The notes under the pieces are model-generated. The model saw nothing but the letters and a program-made list of their open reading frames with translations, made no database searches and had not been told where the DNA came from. The translations under genes and the position numbers were made by a program. Shown here in pieces: positions 35,601-46,609 of a DNA stretch of 64,000 nt. Origin of the DNA: Spongilla lacustris (taxonomy: Eukaryota > Porifera > Demospongiae > Spongillida > Spongillidae); contig OX442422.1 of the NCBI GenBank assembly GCA_949361645.1, forward strand, positions 4,723,137 through 4,787,136. Reading direction: 5' to 3'. How positions within the stretch are numbered: position 1 is the first letter of the stretch; the number at the start of each line of letters is the position of its first letter.

Positions 35601-38600
35601 ACATGTACACACATGCCAGCTATCTTACAGCTACATGTACCATGATATTCTAATTAGAAAGTATCCAGACCTTAACAGGAGCACAGAAGCCCTGAAACAG
35701 ACACTAAACCACACAAGCTCAACAAACAATAAACGCACACACTTTCAGCTCATCACAGAGAATACTTCACCCAATCAGGCTAATTGAGAGTGCCAGCCAG
35801 CTTAAAGCTGGCATTATTTTCTAATAATAAAAACTGAGCATATATGAACGAACATGCATGCACCATAAATACCATATCGATATACATGTATCGTATAGAC
35901 CTGTACCTATATACTGCCAGTTAGTATTACAGACTTGATAGCATACGGTACCTAGCAAACACGTTTATGATATGTACCGAACAAGAAAAGCATGAAAAAG
36001 CACAATTTCAAACAGAATTTGGCCACGCTCAACATATATGCTGCCATTTTGTACAATGCTTTGGTCACAACATTGGCATCATTATACACGCGCTTGCCAC
36101 ACATTCATTTAGGAAAAAAGTTGCCTTAATATACCTGAGAACTTTAATGCAAATTATGACCTTTAATGTTAATATCTCACCATTGAATTTAGTAACTCAT
36201 ATTCACACCTTATGATATTTATAAATAATTATTAATACTAATAATGCTAAGTGTAGCGATCTAGGGTCTGTATCCCTCTGGTGGTGGAATCGTACGGAGC
36301 ATGGGGGAAGGAGGCTTTGGAGGCATTTTCCATGTTGGCCTCTCGCCTAGCCACTTCATCCAGGCCCAAATCCATGGTATTATCCGAGCTGTATGGCCGG
36401 CTCAATCTCCATTTAGTTAGGGCAAATGTGAGGGCTATTTTGTGCAGACTTTCCTGCCCTCATCAGGAATACATTTGAGTTTGTATGTTGTTTTGGGAAT
36501 TGTGTGTAGTTATTGTTGCGTGTAAATAATAATAATAATACTTTTTTTTTGAAATAAATTTTTAAAAATACCAATTATCTAGCTGTAGCTAACCTTAATC
36601 TTGAATAAGCTTTGAATTGAAGGTTTAATACAATTATACATAACCGCTTACAATAATTGGATTGATAGTATTGTCTAATGTACATAAATGAAATCAGGTG
36701 GTTAATTAATTTCACTCCTGAGTTATACTGATTTAAAAGTGTTCCCTTCGTTTGTGGACAACCGGTACATGTATATGTTTGAAGGACCTCATGGTGACCA
36801 TGTACACATACTGTATTGTACCCCCCATGTTGACTGAACTATTGTACCCACTCCAGTATGGTCAAACTCCATTGCACCTTACTGCACAGAGAGGTCATAC
36901 TATTTGTGTTGAATGTCTCCTTTCCACTCCTGGTATTGATGTGAACATTAAGGATGCAGTGAGTTGGTTCAAACTGCATTGCGTAGTCTTATGAATTGCA
37001 CATGTCCCTTGGTAATGTCAATACATGTGTACAAGTTTGTGCTAATAAGGGGATGGGTGCTTGAGTTTTTTATGTAATGTCTTTTCTGTAATACAAGCCA
37101 AAATAAAGGAGCTAACAATACACATGTGTAGACACACAGATGATATTCAGTTTGTAGTGCAAGAACAATTTTTGTCACCACTCAAACTGGTAAATTTTGA
37201 TGCATGGTGTGAGCCAATGGAACATCTTGCTGTATTCTAACAAGCTTCAAATTACAGTATCCTTAGAAGGTTTGACCCAAAATTGACCCTTTACGTAAAT
37301 GTGGTACTAAAAGCTACATGTAATGTAATTACTTGGTGGTTTTTTCCTTTGCACGTTCATTTAGAAAAATGTTACATTTGATGACACACATTCATACACA
37401 TAATGAGGGAGGAGGGACCGCATCAGAACTGTGTTAAAGTGATAATACATTTCATTACAAGTATTGGATTTATTTAGTGGATTTCATTAGCCATGATCCC
37501 ACAGCCTCTGTATACTTGCACTACTAGGACACAAATCCATCCTTTTTCAGGACAACCCCAGCCATTTGAGGTACTTGAGGTCTGACCTGTACCTTGTGGT
37601 TATTGATTAATTTGCAACACTTATTTTAAATATACTACATTGTAGATTGTAGATGTGTGCTTTTACACATGTATTTAGCAGTTTCATCACTTGCAAGGAG
37701 CGGGATATCTTACTTAGAATTTCCTCTAGTACATTTCTGTCTGGTAGTTATAGCTCTTACGACATGTTTCAGCCCTGTGAATGGAACTGGCAATTCGATA
37801 TGTGCATGTTCACAGCTATGACCAGTAGAAGCTTTCATTGTTTAATACTGATGCCGGTGCAGGTACGGACGTTTTTGGCAGTATTGATGAAATTCTAGAT
37901 GTTGGCACTTGTATATAGGTGAAGAAATGCCGTATTCAGAGCTAGACGATAGCAGCCAGTATAAAGTAGCAATTGTTTTATTCCACCGCTAGCGCTGTGA
38001 TACGTTTATAGCTGCATTGGCAGCAGGATAAGATTGTGGAATTTGAATAACTAAGTAGGAGGGTGTATATATATATAATTATTATTAATAATATTATATA
38101 TATTATATAATTATAATTATAATTATAATTATATATATATTTATATACATTCTTCAGCCAAAATGCATCATTTGGACCCATGCACACATGGTTTAGTGGG
38201 TGACACATGATTCAAAAATCATCACTTTATAGTACACCTCTATTTAAGGTGTGGGAGTAACTATTCGAATTGCAAATAAGGTAAAGCATGCACACGTGTG
38301 CACACTTTCCGAAGCAAATAGACAATATTGTGCATCATGTTTGCACTCTATCCCCGGGTGTGCATATGAACATCATGCAGTTGTGCACCCTTTCTTGTCT
38401 GCTGCTTGTCATGGCAAATACATAACTCAGGACCACGATGTCTGATATAAAACTCAACAATCTTCTTGTTTTTCATGCTCATAAGGTTGATTGAATGAAT
38501 AAATTTGTACATGTATATCGCAGGGAACATCCCATCACTCTGTTTGTGAAGTTTTGAGGGGCATTGATGTATTCATTAAATCTGAATGTTAGTAATGACG

Positions 38601-40420
38601 ACATCAAATCATTAAAATTTATAATTTGTAGTGGGAAGAGAAGCTGACAAGAAAAGATATTTTCGTATATTTATCCATATATATATTATTATATAATATA
38701 ATAATTATAATTGTAATGATATATATATACATTTCTAATGAAAAACAAATGTGCTGTTGATAAAATTATAATGAGTGAATGTGTTGTTTAAACTTTGATT
38801 CATTAACACAGGGAAAAATTTCAGTAGTACAAAAATTCATATAGCTTTTTTTTTCCGCGTTGTCCTGGGCCAAAAACATGCCTCTCTGATTGGAGGAAAT
38901 GTGACAGCTTCTCCGGTCTCCACCCAGGCCCTCTAGCCACAATGGCATGGGTCAATATGCTAGCCTGACTGCGAGACCTGAAGATGTGTGCATTGTACCC
39001 ACCATGTTGACCAAATTATGTTATCCTATCCAGTATGGTTGTACTCCATTACACCTTGTTGCAAAGGGAGGTCATACTACCTGTATGGAACGTCTCCTTT
39101 CCACTCGTGGTATTGATGTGAACATTAAGGATGAGGTGAGTAGCTTTATGAATTACACAGATGCATGTTCTTTGTGAACATACATGTACACATAATGTAT
39201 GTATATGCATGTACATGTATGTGCTAATAATGGGATGGGTCCTTGAGTTTTGTACGTAATGCTGTAATGCAAGCAAAAATAGTATACAAGAACTAACAAT
39301 AAATAGGATAGGATAGATGCCTAAAAGGGTATGGTGTGTGTTCATTGACACACACAAAAGATATTCAGTTTGTAGTGCAAAAACGATTTCTGTCACCACT
39401 CAAACTGGCCAACTTTGGACACATGGTGTGAACCAATGGAACATTTTGCTGTATTCTAGCAAATACAGAAGCCATGATCTCCCAGCCTCTGTATACCTAC
39501 ACTACTAGGGGGACATAATGCCATCCTCTCTCCCCCTGTTCTCATGCTGCAGCTGAGAAACCTGAGGTCTGACCTGTACCTTGTGGTTAATTAGTTATTC
39601 AGATTAATTTGCAACACTTATTTAAATATACAAGTTGTGTACTTTTATTTAGCAGTTTCATCACTTGCAAGGAGCATGATATTTGACTTGAAATTTCCTC
39701 CAGTACATTTCTGTCTGCTAGCTAGTTTCAAAGGGTTATTTCATTGCTCCAGCCACCGCATCGTACTACTTGAACACAACCAGTTAGCCACACTTGTAAC
39801 CAAAAATACTTTTATTACATCATCCCAATTGTTTCCACCTCCACCTTCTGGGAACGTGTTACTGTAAGTGTTCCATCTTTGCAGTGGTACAGTTAGGATA
39901 ATCCACACCAAACTAATGTAGATCATTGAAACACACAGCGATGTACACACTGCTTCATGTAGAGCTGGCACCTTTCTTTGCTAATTGGTTTTGCGCATTG
40001 GTCACTAATAATCTAAAACATTCTGTGGTGTGCATATATACATGTATGTGTGTATGATGTATACATGTATGTGTTCATTGTACCCATCAAACTATTGTAA
40101 TTTATGCACTCCAGCATGGTAATACTCCACTACCCTATGCTGCATATTGTGGTCATTGTGCTTGTGTGGAACATCTCCTTTCCACTCCTGGTATTGATGC
40201 GAACACGAAGATGGTGAGTTGGTTTGCATATACATTTGTGCATTCTATCTTTCATGTTTGCTGAACTGTTGTACCACACACGTATGCATTCCAGAATGGA
40301 TGTACTGTGTTGTACTATGTTGCAATTGGAGGTCTTACTTCTGGTGTGGAACGTCTCCTGTCCACTCCTGGTATCGATGTGGATACTGCATTCCAGGAAC
40401 TTTTCATTGATTACATGTAA
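23581..40420 (+). CDS. Ankyrin-repeat gene, unit 2 (multi-exon)
   Basis: Exons are a cap-like exon 23581-23684, then 25550-25651, 26509-26613, 27122-27226, 27726-27830, 28575-28676, 29189-29290, 30795-30893, 32481-32582, 34184-34288, 36857-36958, 39034-39135, 40115-40213 and the terminal 40295-40420. All ankyrin exons are phase 0-0 and open, giving 451 ankyrin-region residues plus about 34 from the cap. This is the most complete unit in the window, and its order and exon lengths match unit 1. The start is the weak point: the cap lacks an ATG. Two broken exon remnants (about 33068-33122 and 33689-33740) lie between good exons and would have to be skipped. A cytoplasmic or nuclear protein-binding scaffold is likely from the family; no specific partner can be named. 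Confidence 0.65.
24193..24290. repeat. 12-bp minisatellite (CTGGTCTGGGCA)
   Basis: About eight copies alternate GGGCA, GGACA and AGGCA. The homologous tract at 62959-63092 in unit 4 is longer. Both sit in the intron after the cap exon and share flanks such as GGGACCCTAGAGCCCCTGTG. Confidence 0.85.
24723..25430 (+). pseudogene. LINE-type retrotransposon ORF, C-terminal fragment
   Basis: The frames read ARLGGMGIINP, then SCPKGGFPSIRHNEIRD, then DVAADGFCG, then SFTPLIFSATGGLLG and YLLRSFIMCIREARL. These blocks, in this order, are familiar from the C-terminal part of reverse-transcriptase ORFs common in invertebrate genomes. Frame changes near 24955 and 25230 and several stops show decay. It lies in the unit 2 intron between the cap and the first ankyrin exon, in sense orientation. 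Confidence 0.6.
25550..25651 (+). CDS. Unit 2 ankyrin exon (34 codons)
   Basis: It starts GGSTPLHYAAREGHITCV and ends VNIKDK. The acceptor is CTCCAG; donor GTGAGA at 25652 is slightly off consensus. The unit 1 partner is 705-806. Confidence 0.8.
26509..26613 (+). CDS. Unit 2 ankyrin exon (35 codons)
   Basis: It starts WPGDTPLHLAARGGHATC and ends VNIKNT. It keeps the extra leading W codon of its partner 1617-1721. Donor GTGAGT is at 26614. Confidence 0.8.
27122..27226 (+). CDS. Unit 2 ankyrin exon (35 codons)
   Basis: It starts LYGYSPLHLAVEIGHTTCV and ends VNIKNT. TPLH is SPLH here. Partner 2220-2324. Confidence 0.8.
27726..27830 (+). CDS. Unit 2 ankyrin exon (35 codons, altered helix)
   Basis: It starts HGDTPLHLAARGGCTIYIM. 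The GHTTC turn is changed to GCTIYI and one codon is inserted relative to partner 2805-2906. Donor GTGAGT is at 27831. Confidence 0.75.
28575..28676 (+). CDS. Unit 2 ankyrin exon (34 codons)
   Basis: It starts GGDTPLHFAASGGKSTCM. Donor GTCAGT at 28677 departs from the GTGAGT norm, and its partner 3517-3621 also has an odd donor (GTGTGT). Confidence 0.78.
29189..29290 (+). CDS. Unit 2 ankyrin exon (34 codons)
   Basis: It starts KGNTPLHHAVKGGHSTSV and ends VNIEDG. Donor GTGAGT is at 29291. Partner 4082-4183. Confidence 0.8.
29300..30286. other. Intron sequence, nothing recognised
   Basis: No frame, terminal repeat or conserved block beyond short similarity to 4200-4440 at its start. Many near-repeats of the words TATAGCA and GACAGT give a low-complexity impression. 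Confidence 0.4.
30287..30616. mobile_element. Decayed right half of the GGGACAG foldback family
   Basis: It follows the order of the right arm at 18330-18623 (AACAGAACAAATC, GGTGGGGTATTGGATG, CAATGGTGTA-like, then GGAAACTGCCCCAT) with many substitutions. The left arm is missing. Confidence 0.6.
30795..30893 (+). CDS. Unit 2 ankyrin exon (33 codons)
   Basis: It starts GGTLLQLAARGGHTTLM and ends VNFKDK. It has the same codon deficit and TLL motif as partner 5970-6068. Donor GTGAGC is at 30894. Confidence 0.78.
31494..31511. other. Empty target site of the unit 1 hAT insertion
   Basis: AATCCCACTATAGCCAATG is continuous here. In unit 1 the same sequence is split by 6564-9949 after CCACTATA. Confidence 0.8.
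31538..31880 (-). repeat. Repeated block, inverted relative to 22.9-23.3 kb
   Basis: It holds TTCCCACACTCGAAC, AGTTTCTCCTCC and GAACACAATTTCAATCTTT, each found reverse-complemented between 22890 and 23290. See also 10010-10310. Confidence 0.6.
32017..32293. mobile_element. Palindromic MITE, copy 2
   Basis: It starts CAAGATATAAAATTGGTGAT and ends TTTTTATATCTTG; the arms pair over most of the length. TACATGTA-type words have expanded in the loop. Related to 19229-19531. Confidence 0.75.
32481..32582 (+). CDS. Unit 2 ankyrin exon (34 codons)
   Basis: It starts GGDTPLHYAADRGHTTCM and ends VNIKYG. Acceptor CTCCAG, donor GTGAGT at 32583. No unit 1 counterpart is visible; the expected place adjoins the N gap. 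Confidence 0.8.
33068..33122 (+). pseudogene. Truncated ankyrin exon remnant
   Basis: Only the 3' half survives (CGTGTGGAATATCTCC through GTGAATATTAAGACTAAG). It has no acceptor or first helix, and the donor-like GTTCAT is weak. It should be skipped by splicing. Confidence 0.6.
33571..34206. repeat. Direct duplication of about 140 bp, roughly 490 bp apart
   Basis: 33571-33717 and 34069-34206 share TTTCGAAAGTACATGTAGTG, GTGACCGTTACTGTA and the acceptor plus first codons of an ankyrin exon. Confidence 0.75.
33689..33740 (+). pseudogene. Ankyrin exon remnant with internal deletion
   Basis: It starts like exon 34184 (NEGHTPL) after a good CTCCAG acceptor, but about 20 bases of the first helix are deleted and no donor follows. 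It is the broken partner of 34184-34288. Confidence 0.6.
34184..34288 (+). CDS. Unit 2 ankyrin exon (35 codons)
   Basis: It starts NEGHTPLHRAAVGGHTTCV and ends VNILDN. Acceptor CTCCAG, donor GTGAGT at 34289. It has an upstream broken duplicate at 33689. Confidence 0.8.
34593..34835. mobile_element. MITE with CAATGGCGGCGGATGG termini, copy 1
   Basis: The ends are inverted (CAATGGCGGCGGATGG versus CCATCCGCCGCCATTG), enclosing 243 bp without coding capacity. The second copy is 59388-59656. Confidence 0.75.
34836..36270. other. Intron of unit 2, no recognised gene
   Basis: The frame at 35308-35787 has no domain and is not open in the paralogous stretches near 15.2-15.9, 17.4 and 39.5 kb, so I regard it as chance. 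Confidence 0.45.
36270..36540 (+). pseudogene. LINE 3' end fragment
   Basis: The frame 36281-36478 reads MVESYGAWGKEALEAFS, then SELYGRLNLHLVRANVRAIL, a block familiar from the C-terminus of invertebrate reverse-transcriptase ORFs. It ends at a TGA and is followed by an AATAATAATA tail, as expected for a 5'-truncated LINE insertion in sense orientation. Confidence 0.6.
36857..36958 (+). CDS. Unit 2 ankyrin exon (34 codons)
   Basis: It starts YGQTPLHLTAQRGHTICV and ends VNIKDA. Acceptor CTCCAG, donor GTGAGT at 36959. No unit 1 counterpart is seen. Confidence 0.8.
38065..38152. repeat. AT microsatellite (TATAATTATAAT-type)
   Basis: Almost pure A/T, self-complementary. It is absent from the homologous point near 13030 in unit 1, so the tract expanded after duplication. 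Confidence 0.85.
39034..39135 (+). CDS. Unit 2 ankyrin exon (34 codons)
   Basis: It starts YGCTPLHLVAKGGHTTCM and ends VNIKDE. The acceptor is TATCCAG, donor GTGAGT at 39136. Partner of 14007-14108. Confidence 0.8.
40115..40213 (+). CDS. Unit 2 ankyrin exon (33 codons)
   Basis: It starts HGNTPLPYAAYCGHCACV and ends DANTKM. The TPLH histidine is Pro here. Same 33-codon class as 16624 and 18702. Confidence 0.75.
40295..40420 (+). CDS. Unit 2 terminal ankyrin exon with stop
   Basis: It has 41 codons plus TAA (40418-40420). It starts NGCTVLYYVAIGGLTSGV and ends with the tail DTAFQELFIDYM. The homologous tail in unit 1 stops two residues earlier. Confidence 0.8.
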   Translation, partial: NGCTVLYYVAIGGLTSGVERLLSTPGIDVDTAFQELFIDYM

Positions 40421-40671
40421 ATTTTATTTATACCCTTTTTGAAGTTATCTATCATGCATATTACATTAAACTGCTAATTAAGGACTGGTTTCATTTTCAA
40501 TTTCTGAGCTATAGCTTAATTAGTGGTAGTCTATTTGTTAACCTGCTAAGCCATAAGAGAACCTCACTCCTCTGCCTTTTATGTGAAGTTTCATGGTGGT
40601 TGGGGGGCCAAGGTCCATGTGCCTAATAATATGTAAAAATACATGTACGCACTACAATACATAATTACAAG

Positions 40672-40806
40672 CACTTGTACTCTCGTGGTGCGCACTCATT
40701 CGAACAACCCTACACACTTGGAAAACTTTGGTGGCGAGAAGCCGAAGGAGTCTGGTATCGATGGACAAAGCCTTTGCCAATGAGTGCGCACCATGAGAGT
40801 ACAAGT
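40672..40806. mobile_element. Small hairpin element (about 135 bp)
   Basis: ACTTGTACTCTCGTGGTGCG at the left is matched by its complement at the right (CGCACCATGAGAGTACAAGT) with one mismatch; arms are about 28 bp. It lies just past the unit 2 gene end. Confidence 0.7.
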
Positions 40807-43750
40807 AGGTTTTCAGCATTGTGGCTTCGGCTAAAGATGGCAAGTAGCATGAGGTGGCCAGCCTACACATACCAATCGTAGAGGTAAGAATTTGGTCCAA
40901 GGAGCAAGGGATAGTAAGTCGACGTACGAAACTCTACATACACGACGGTCTGGGATGAGGAAGAGTTTATGCTGAAAACAAGATGGTGTATGGTAAGGTG
41001 TACAAACAAAAATTACAAAAGTATACGATTACCACTTTTCTTGGTAATGGCTAGTGCATGCGCGCTAGGTACCTTGGCAGTGTCTTCCAGGCCCTATTTT
41101 TCCCTACAATAACATAAAAATTGGGCCTGGGGACGAGGCTAGCATCTCATCCACTGTCATTATACATGTAAATAAATTTAGTGGGGTCCCATTGATATGT
41201 ATGCATGCATTGGTTGTGTGTGGCCATTGTGGGGTTTAACGGCTCCACACATTGGATCTGGTAGCTCCAAGTGTGGGGCTGGGACCAATGTTGGCCCCTA
41301 TTTTTGTGGGGGCTGGCTGCTGGCTCAACGTGGCTGGCATCTCCTGCACAGTTATCAGGCCCCTGGTGGCTCCCCTGCTGGCAGTATGGGGGGTCAGATA
41401 ATTCCATCGTTCCATAAGTAGTGTTTGGAGGGGGTGAGGCATGTGTGGCTCCCTAAGAGTTGGGGCTGCCAACTCCACTTGCAGGGAAGTGTAAAGAGTG
41501 TGCAGATGGAGGTTGTAGAGAACTGAATAACTGATTGCACATGTGTGCACAGGCCTACATGGGAGTGTGTGTATATAGAGGTTGGGTAGAGGAAAGTTAT
41601 ACAACTCTATTCATGCAAGACTCATAACTCACAAGCATCAATGCTTAGAAAAGCCAAGCATCAATAATTATGCTCTGCTCACCGGAACTAGTGACTGAAG
41701 AAATTTAGGACATAGCTGGCATCACTTAATCACAGTTGCATGTATTCTTTTATTGCAATAGCATGAGCAAGTTTAATGCATGCACAGTATATTGTACATG
41801 TACTTCTATCTTAAATAGGTACGTGTGAGAGCATATAATTGATGTACTACAAAACACGTCAGTAGCAATCAATTGTACACATGGATCCTGATGTATCATT
41901 CAACACACACACTTCAGATACAGCTACGTGAGACACTGTTCTATGGGTTCAACAATTATAGAGAATTTCTTGCTGCATGGATTTAGCAAAGATGTCGACT
42001 GGGTTTGCCTGCACACTTCAAGTGCAGGTACACCTGATCATGTTCAGTATGCATCATAATGAATATTTGTATGATGCATGAACAGAAACGGGCAAAGACA
42101 TTGCTGATGCAAGAAACACCATATGTGTGTGTACAAATCCAAAAGATCCACAAGATAACACCTTATACTCTCCAGCCAGCACTAATATTATTCAAGTCTG
42201 GCTTCACATAGTTGCAGCACACTAGATCTGAAATGCAAGAGACTGAGCATAAAAACTGCACATGAGGTATGCACGTGCGATGAAAGAAAACATACACATG
42301 CACATGATATAGTTCAGACTAATGATGGTGGTGCAATCGCATCAAAGGACTCAAGAGAAAATGTTACTGTCAACATGTTGCATGCATGCATGTCAATGCA
42401 TTATGTATACATATCCCAATTGTAGTGGATTGTAGGAAAACTTAAAAACATAGAAAAACAATCACAATTCAGTAGAGAAGTTATGATCTCCACTCAATAT
42501 GGTTGAGATTATCAATGGGTTTGATATAGAACTTAGTTATGGGCATTATAATATCTTGCAGCAGCAAATGTACGTGCAATTGAGGTTGATAATTCATTGC
42601 TTTGTTTTATTGCAGCAACAACAGATAGTGTGTTTGCATTTAACAATGGTGAGAAGTTCCATTGCACATTCCACCGTACTACTACCTAAATACTGCTACC
42701 TCACCCCTACCTGTCCTCTTTTGTACCCTGACCTATACCCACTACACCACCTCCTTCATACCCCACTCCCCTTAATACCTAATACCACTACCCTACCTAA
42801 TCCACAATACCAAAACGTGTACAAGGGTATACGTATTGCCCATAGCTGCAGTGGGGACTAGGTTAATAGATCTACATGTGCATGTGCAAATGTAATGTGG
42901 ATGTGCCACGGCTGTTACAATTGGACAAAAAGGGTCATAATTAGAGCACAGAAAAATGATTTACGGTTCAACAACCGTTTTCCCTTTACAAGCTCATTAA
43001 AGTTTCAACTTATAGTTTCCGCAGCCAATCGCGAATAAAATTGCAACAAACGGTAACTAGAAGTAGTCCTCTTATTAGAATTAGCCTCACGCATTCATTA
43101 GCCTCGAGTGGCGCTCTGCGTTTCGTTCCGCGCATACATGTAATATGGTTCTTTTTAGGCGGGAAAAGTAGCATAAAATCATGACTGTGTAGCTTTTTTC
43201 CCGCCCTTATAATGGGCTGTCGGTAAAAAACAGCTTATAGTGGTATCTTTGCCAGGTAAGAATATGTTTTTATTCCGTGGTGCCGCGTCTCCTACCCCCT
43301 GCTATAATTATTATACATGTAAGTTGATGTAACACACATACCCAAATTATGAATAACGCGAACCACAAGAATGGAAGCTGAAGTGCAGCACTAGTTGATC
43401 TGTGCCGAGTGCGCGGGTGCAAATTGCATAGAGGGATCAAAGCAAAGGGGAGAGCAGTAAAACCAGAGCCACCATACAGCTTTATCTCCTATGCTGACAA
43501 GTTTCTTGTGGCTTTTAACATCAACATTTTTGTTGATACACCTGACAGTCACATCCACCCCCAAATGTTTTGCACCTTGTGCTTAATTAAAGCTCACTTG
43601 TTTTTGCAGCAAAAGAGCTGAAGAATCACTTCAAGGGCAGCTACTAATGCACTTGTAAGGTATATGCAAATGGTTTCTTTTAAATATCCCTCACTCTACA
43701 TGTATGCAACTTCACATGGGTACACCAATAGATGGCAATCACCCCACAAG
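40807..43750. other. About 3 kb intergenic, no recognised gene
   Basis: The frames at 41197-41604, 42499-42861 and 43409-43621 have no domain I can name. A segment near 40880-40930 (TTGGTCCAAGGAGC) also occurs at about 5476-5490. Nothing else stands out. Confidence 0.45.
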
Positions 43751-43755
43751 CCTGG

Positions 43756-46397
43756 ATGAGTGTACATAGGGGCATTGGATGGGTGTGTGTGCATGGGGGG
43801 CATCGGATGGGTATGCATTGGGGGGCATTGGATGGGTGTACATGGGGGGCATTGGATGGGTGTGCATGGAGGCATTGGATGGGTGTACATGGGGGCATTG
43901 GATGGGTGTACATTGGATGGGTGTACATGGGGGGCATTGGACGGGTGTACATGGGGCATTGGATGGGTGTACATGGGGCATTGGATGGGTGTACATGGGG
44001 GACATTGGATGGGTGTACATGGGGGACGTTGGATGGGTGTACATGGAGGCATTGGATGGGTATGCATTGGGGGGCATTGGATGGGTATGCATTGGGGGGC
44101 ATTGGATGGGTGTACATGGGGGGCATTGGATGGGTGTGCATGGAGGCATTGGATGGGTGTACATGGGGGCATTGGATGGGTGTACATGGGGGCACTGGAT
44201 GGGAGGCATTGGATAACCGGTTGTACAAGGGGGGCATTGGATGGGTGTACATGGGAGACATTGGATGGGTGTGCGTGGAAGGCATTGGATGGGTGTACAT
44301 GGGGGCATTGGATGGGTGTACATGGGGGACATTGGATGGGTGTACATCGGAGGCATTGGATAACCGGTTGTACAAGGGGGGCATTGGATGGGTGTACATG
44401 GGGGACATTGGATGGGTGTGCGTGAAAGGCATTGGATGGGTGTACATGGGGGACATTGGATGGGTGTGCGTGGAAGGCATTGGATGGGTGTACATGGGGG
44501 ACATTGGATGGGTATGCATTGGGGGGCATTGGATGGGTGTACATGGGGGGCATTGGATGGGTGTACATGGGGCATTGGATGGGTATGCATTGGGGGGCAT
44601 TGGATGGGTATGCATTGGGGGGCATTGGATGGGTGTACATGGGGGACATTGGATGGGTGTGCATGGAGGCATTGGATGGGTGTACATGGGGGCATTGGAT
44701 GGGTGTACATGGGGGACATTGGATGGGTGCACATCGGGGGCATTGGATAACAGGTTGTACAAGGGGGGCATTGGATGGGTGTACATGGGGGACGTTGGAT
44801 GGGTGTGCGTGGGTGACAAGTCGCATTGGATGGGTGTACATGGGGGCATTGGATGGGTGTACATGGGGCATTGGATGGGTGTACATGGGGGGCATTGGAT
44901 GGGTGTACATGGGGGACATTGGATGGGTGTGCATGGAGGCATTGGATGGGTGTGCGTGGAAGGCATTGGATGGGTGTGCATGGGGGCTTTGGAAGGGTGT
45001 ACATGGGGGACATTGGATGGGTGTACATGGGGGGCATTGGATGGGTGTACATGGGGGGCATTGGATGGGTGTGCATGGGGAACAAGTCACATTGGATGGG
45101 TGTACATGGGGGGCATTGGATGGGTATACATGGGGGACATTGGATGGGTGTGCGTGGAAGGCATTGGATGGGTGTGCATGGGGGGCATTGGATGGGTGTA
45201 CATGGTACATGGGGGACATTGGATGGGTGTACATGGGGGGCATTGGATGGGTGTACATGGGGGGGCATTGGATGGGTGTGCATGGGGGACAAGTCACATT
45301 GGATGGGTGTACATGGGGGACATTGGATGGGTATGTATTGGGGAGCATTGGATGGGTGTACATGGGGGACATTGGATGGGTATGCATTGGGGGGCATTGG
45401 ATGGGTGTACATGGGGGACATTGGATGGGTATACATGGGGGGCATTGGATGGGTGTACATGGGGGGGCATTGGATGGGTGTGCATGGGGGGGCATTGGAT
45501 GGGTGTGCATGGGGGACAAGTCACATTGGATGGGTGTACATGGGGGACATTGGATGGGTATGTAATGGGGAGCATTGGATGGGTGTACATGGGGGACATT
45601 GGATGGGTATGCATTGGGGGCATTGGATGGGTGTACATGGGGGACATTGGATGGGTGTACATGGGGGCATTGGATGGGTGTACATGGGGGCATTAGATAC
45701 ATGGGGGACATTGGATGGGTGTACATGGGGGGTATTGGATGGGTGTACATGGGGCATTGGATGGGTGTACATGGGGGACATTGGATGGGTATGCATTGGG
45801 GGGCATTGGATGGGTGTACATGGGGGGCATTGGATGGGTGTGCATGGAAGCATTGGATGGGTGTAGATGGGGGCATTGGATGGGTGTACATGGGGGACAT
45901 TGGATGGGTGCACATGGGGGGCATTGGATGGGTGTACATCGGGGGCATTGGATAACCGGTTGTACAAGGGGGACATCGGATGGGTGTATATGGGGGACAT
46001 TGGATGGGTGTGCGTTGAAGGCATTGGATGGGTGTGCATGGGGGCTTTGGAAGGGTGTACATGGGGGGCATTGGATGAGTGTACATGGGGGCATTGGATG
46101 GGTGTACATGGGGGACATTGGATGGGTGTACATGGGGGGCATTGGATGGGTGTACATGTACATGGGGGCATTGGATGGGTGTACATGGGGACATTGGATG
46201 GGTGTACATGGGGGCATTGGATGGGTGTACATGGGGGCATTGGATGGGTGTTCATCGGGGCATTGGATGGGTGTACATCGGGGACATTGGAAGGTGTACA
46301 TGGGTGGCATTGGATGGGTGTACATGGGGGACATTGGAAGGTGTACATGGGGGGCATTGGATGAGTGTACATAGAGCATTGGATGGGTCATGGGTGT
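43756..46397. repeat. Giant 22-24-bp G-rich minisatellite, about 110 copies
   Basis: The unit is near GGGTGTACATGGGGGCATTG followed by GAT. Rarer insert units recur: one with AACCGGTTGTACAAGG (near 44215, 44362, 44750, 45956) and one with GACAAGTCACATTGG or close to it (near 44815, 45080, 45287, 45515), pointing to a higher-order structure. Long open frames on both strands are a by-product of the stop-free unit. Confidence 0.95.
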
Positions 46398-46498
46398 AAA
46401 TGTGGCCAACTTCATGGACCATGGTTCCAGTAAAACCCCAGCAGACCTTGTTTCCAATACCACAGGCCTTGGCTCCACTCAGACCACATTGCTTGAAG

Positions 46499-46606
46499 AC
46501 CATATGCAGGAATGGATAGGCCATATGCACCATATGCAGGAATATAATGGATAGGCCATATGCAAAATATGCAGGAATGGATAGGCCACATGCACTATAT
46601 GCAGGA
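46499..46606. repeat. Short minisatellite (CATATGCAGGAATGGATAGG)
   Basis: Three to four copies of a 33-36-bp unit immediately downstream of the giant array. Confidence 0.8.
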
Positions 46607-46609
46607 TGC

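Noticed and set aside
35308..35787. 159-codon plus-strand frame
   Set aside because: It is not open in homologous intron copies and shows no domain; most likely a chance frame in an intron.
43680..46478. Long open frames up to 837 codons on both strands (CTPIQCPP- and MGVHGGHW-type repeats)
   Set aside because: They are products of a stop-free 22-24-bp minisatellite that is open in several frames on both strands at once; no flanking gene structure supports translation.
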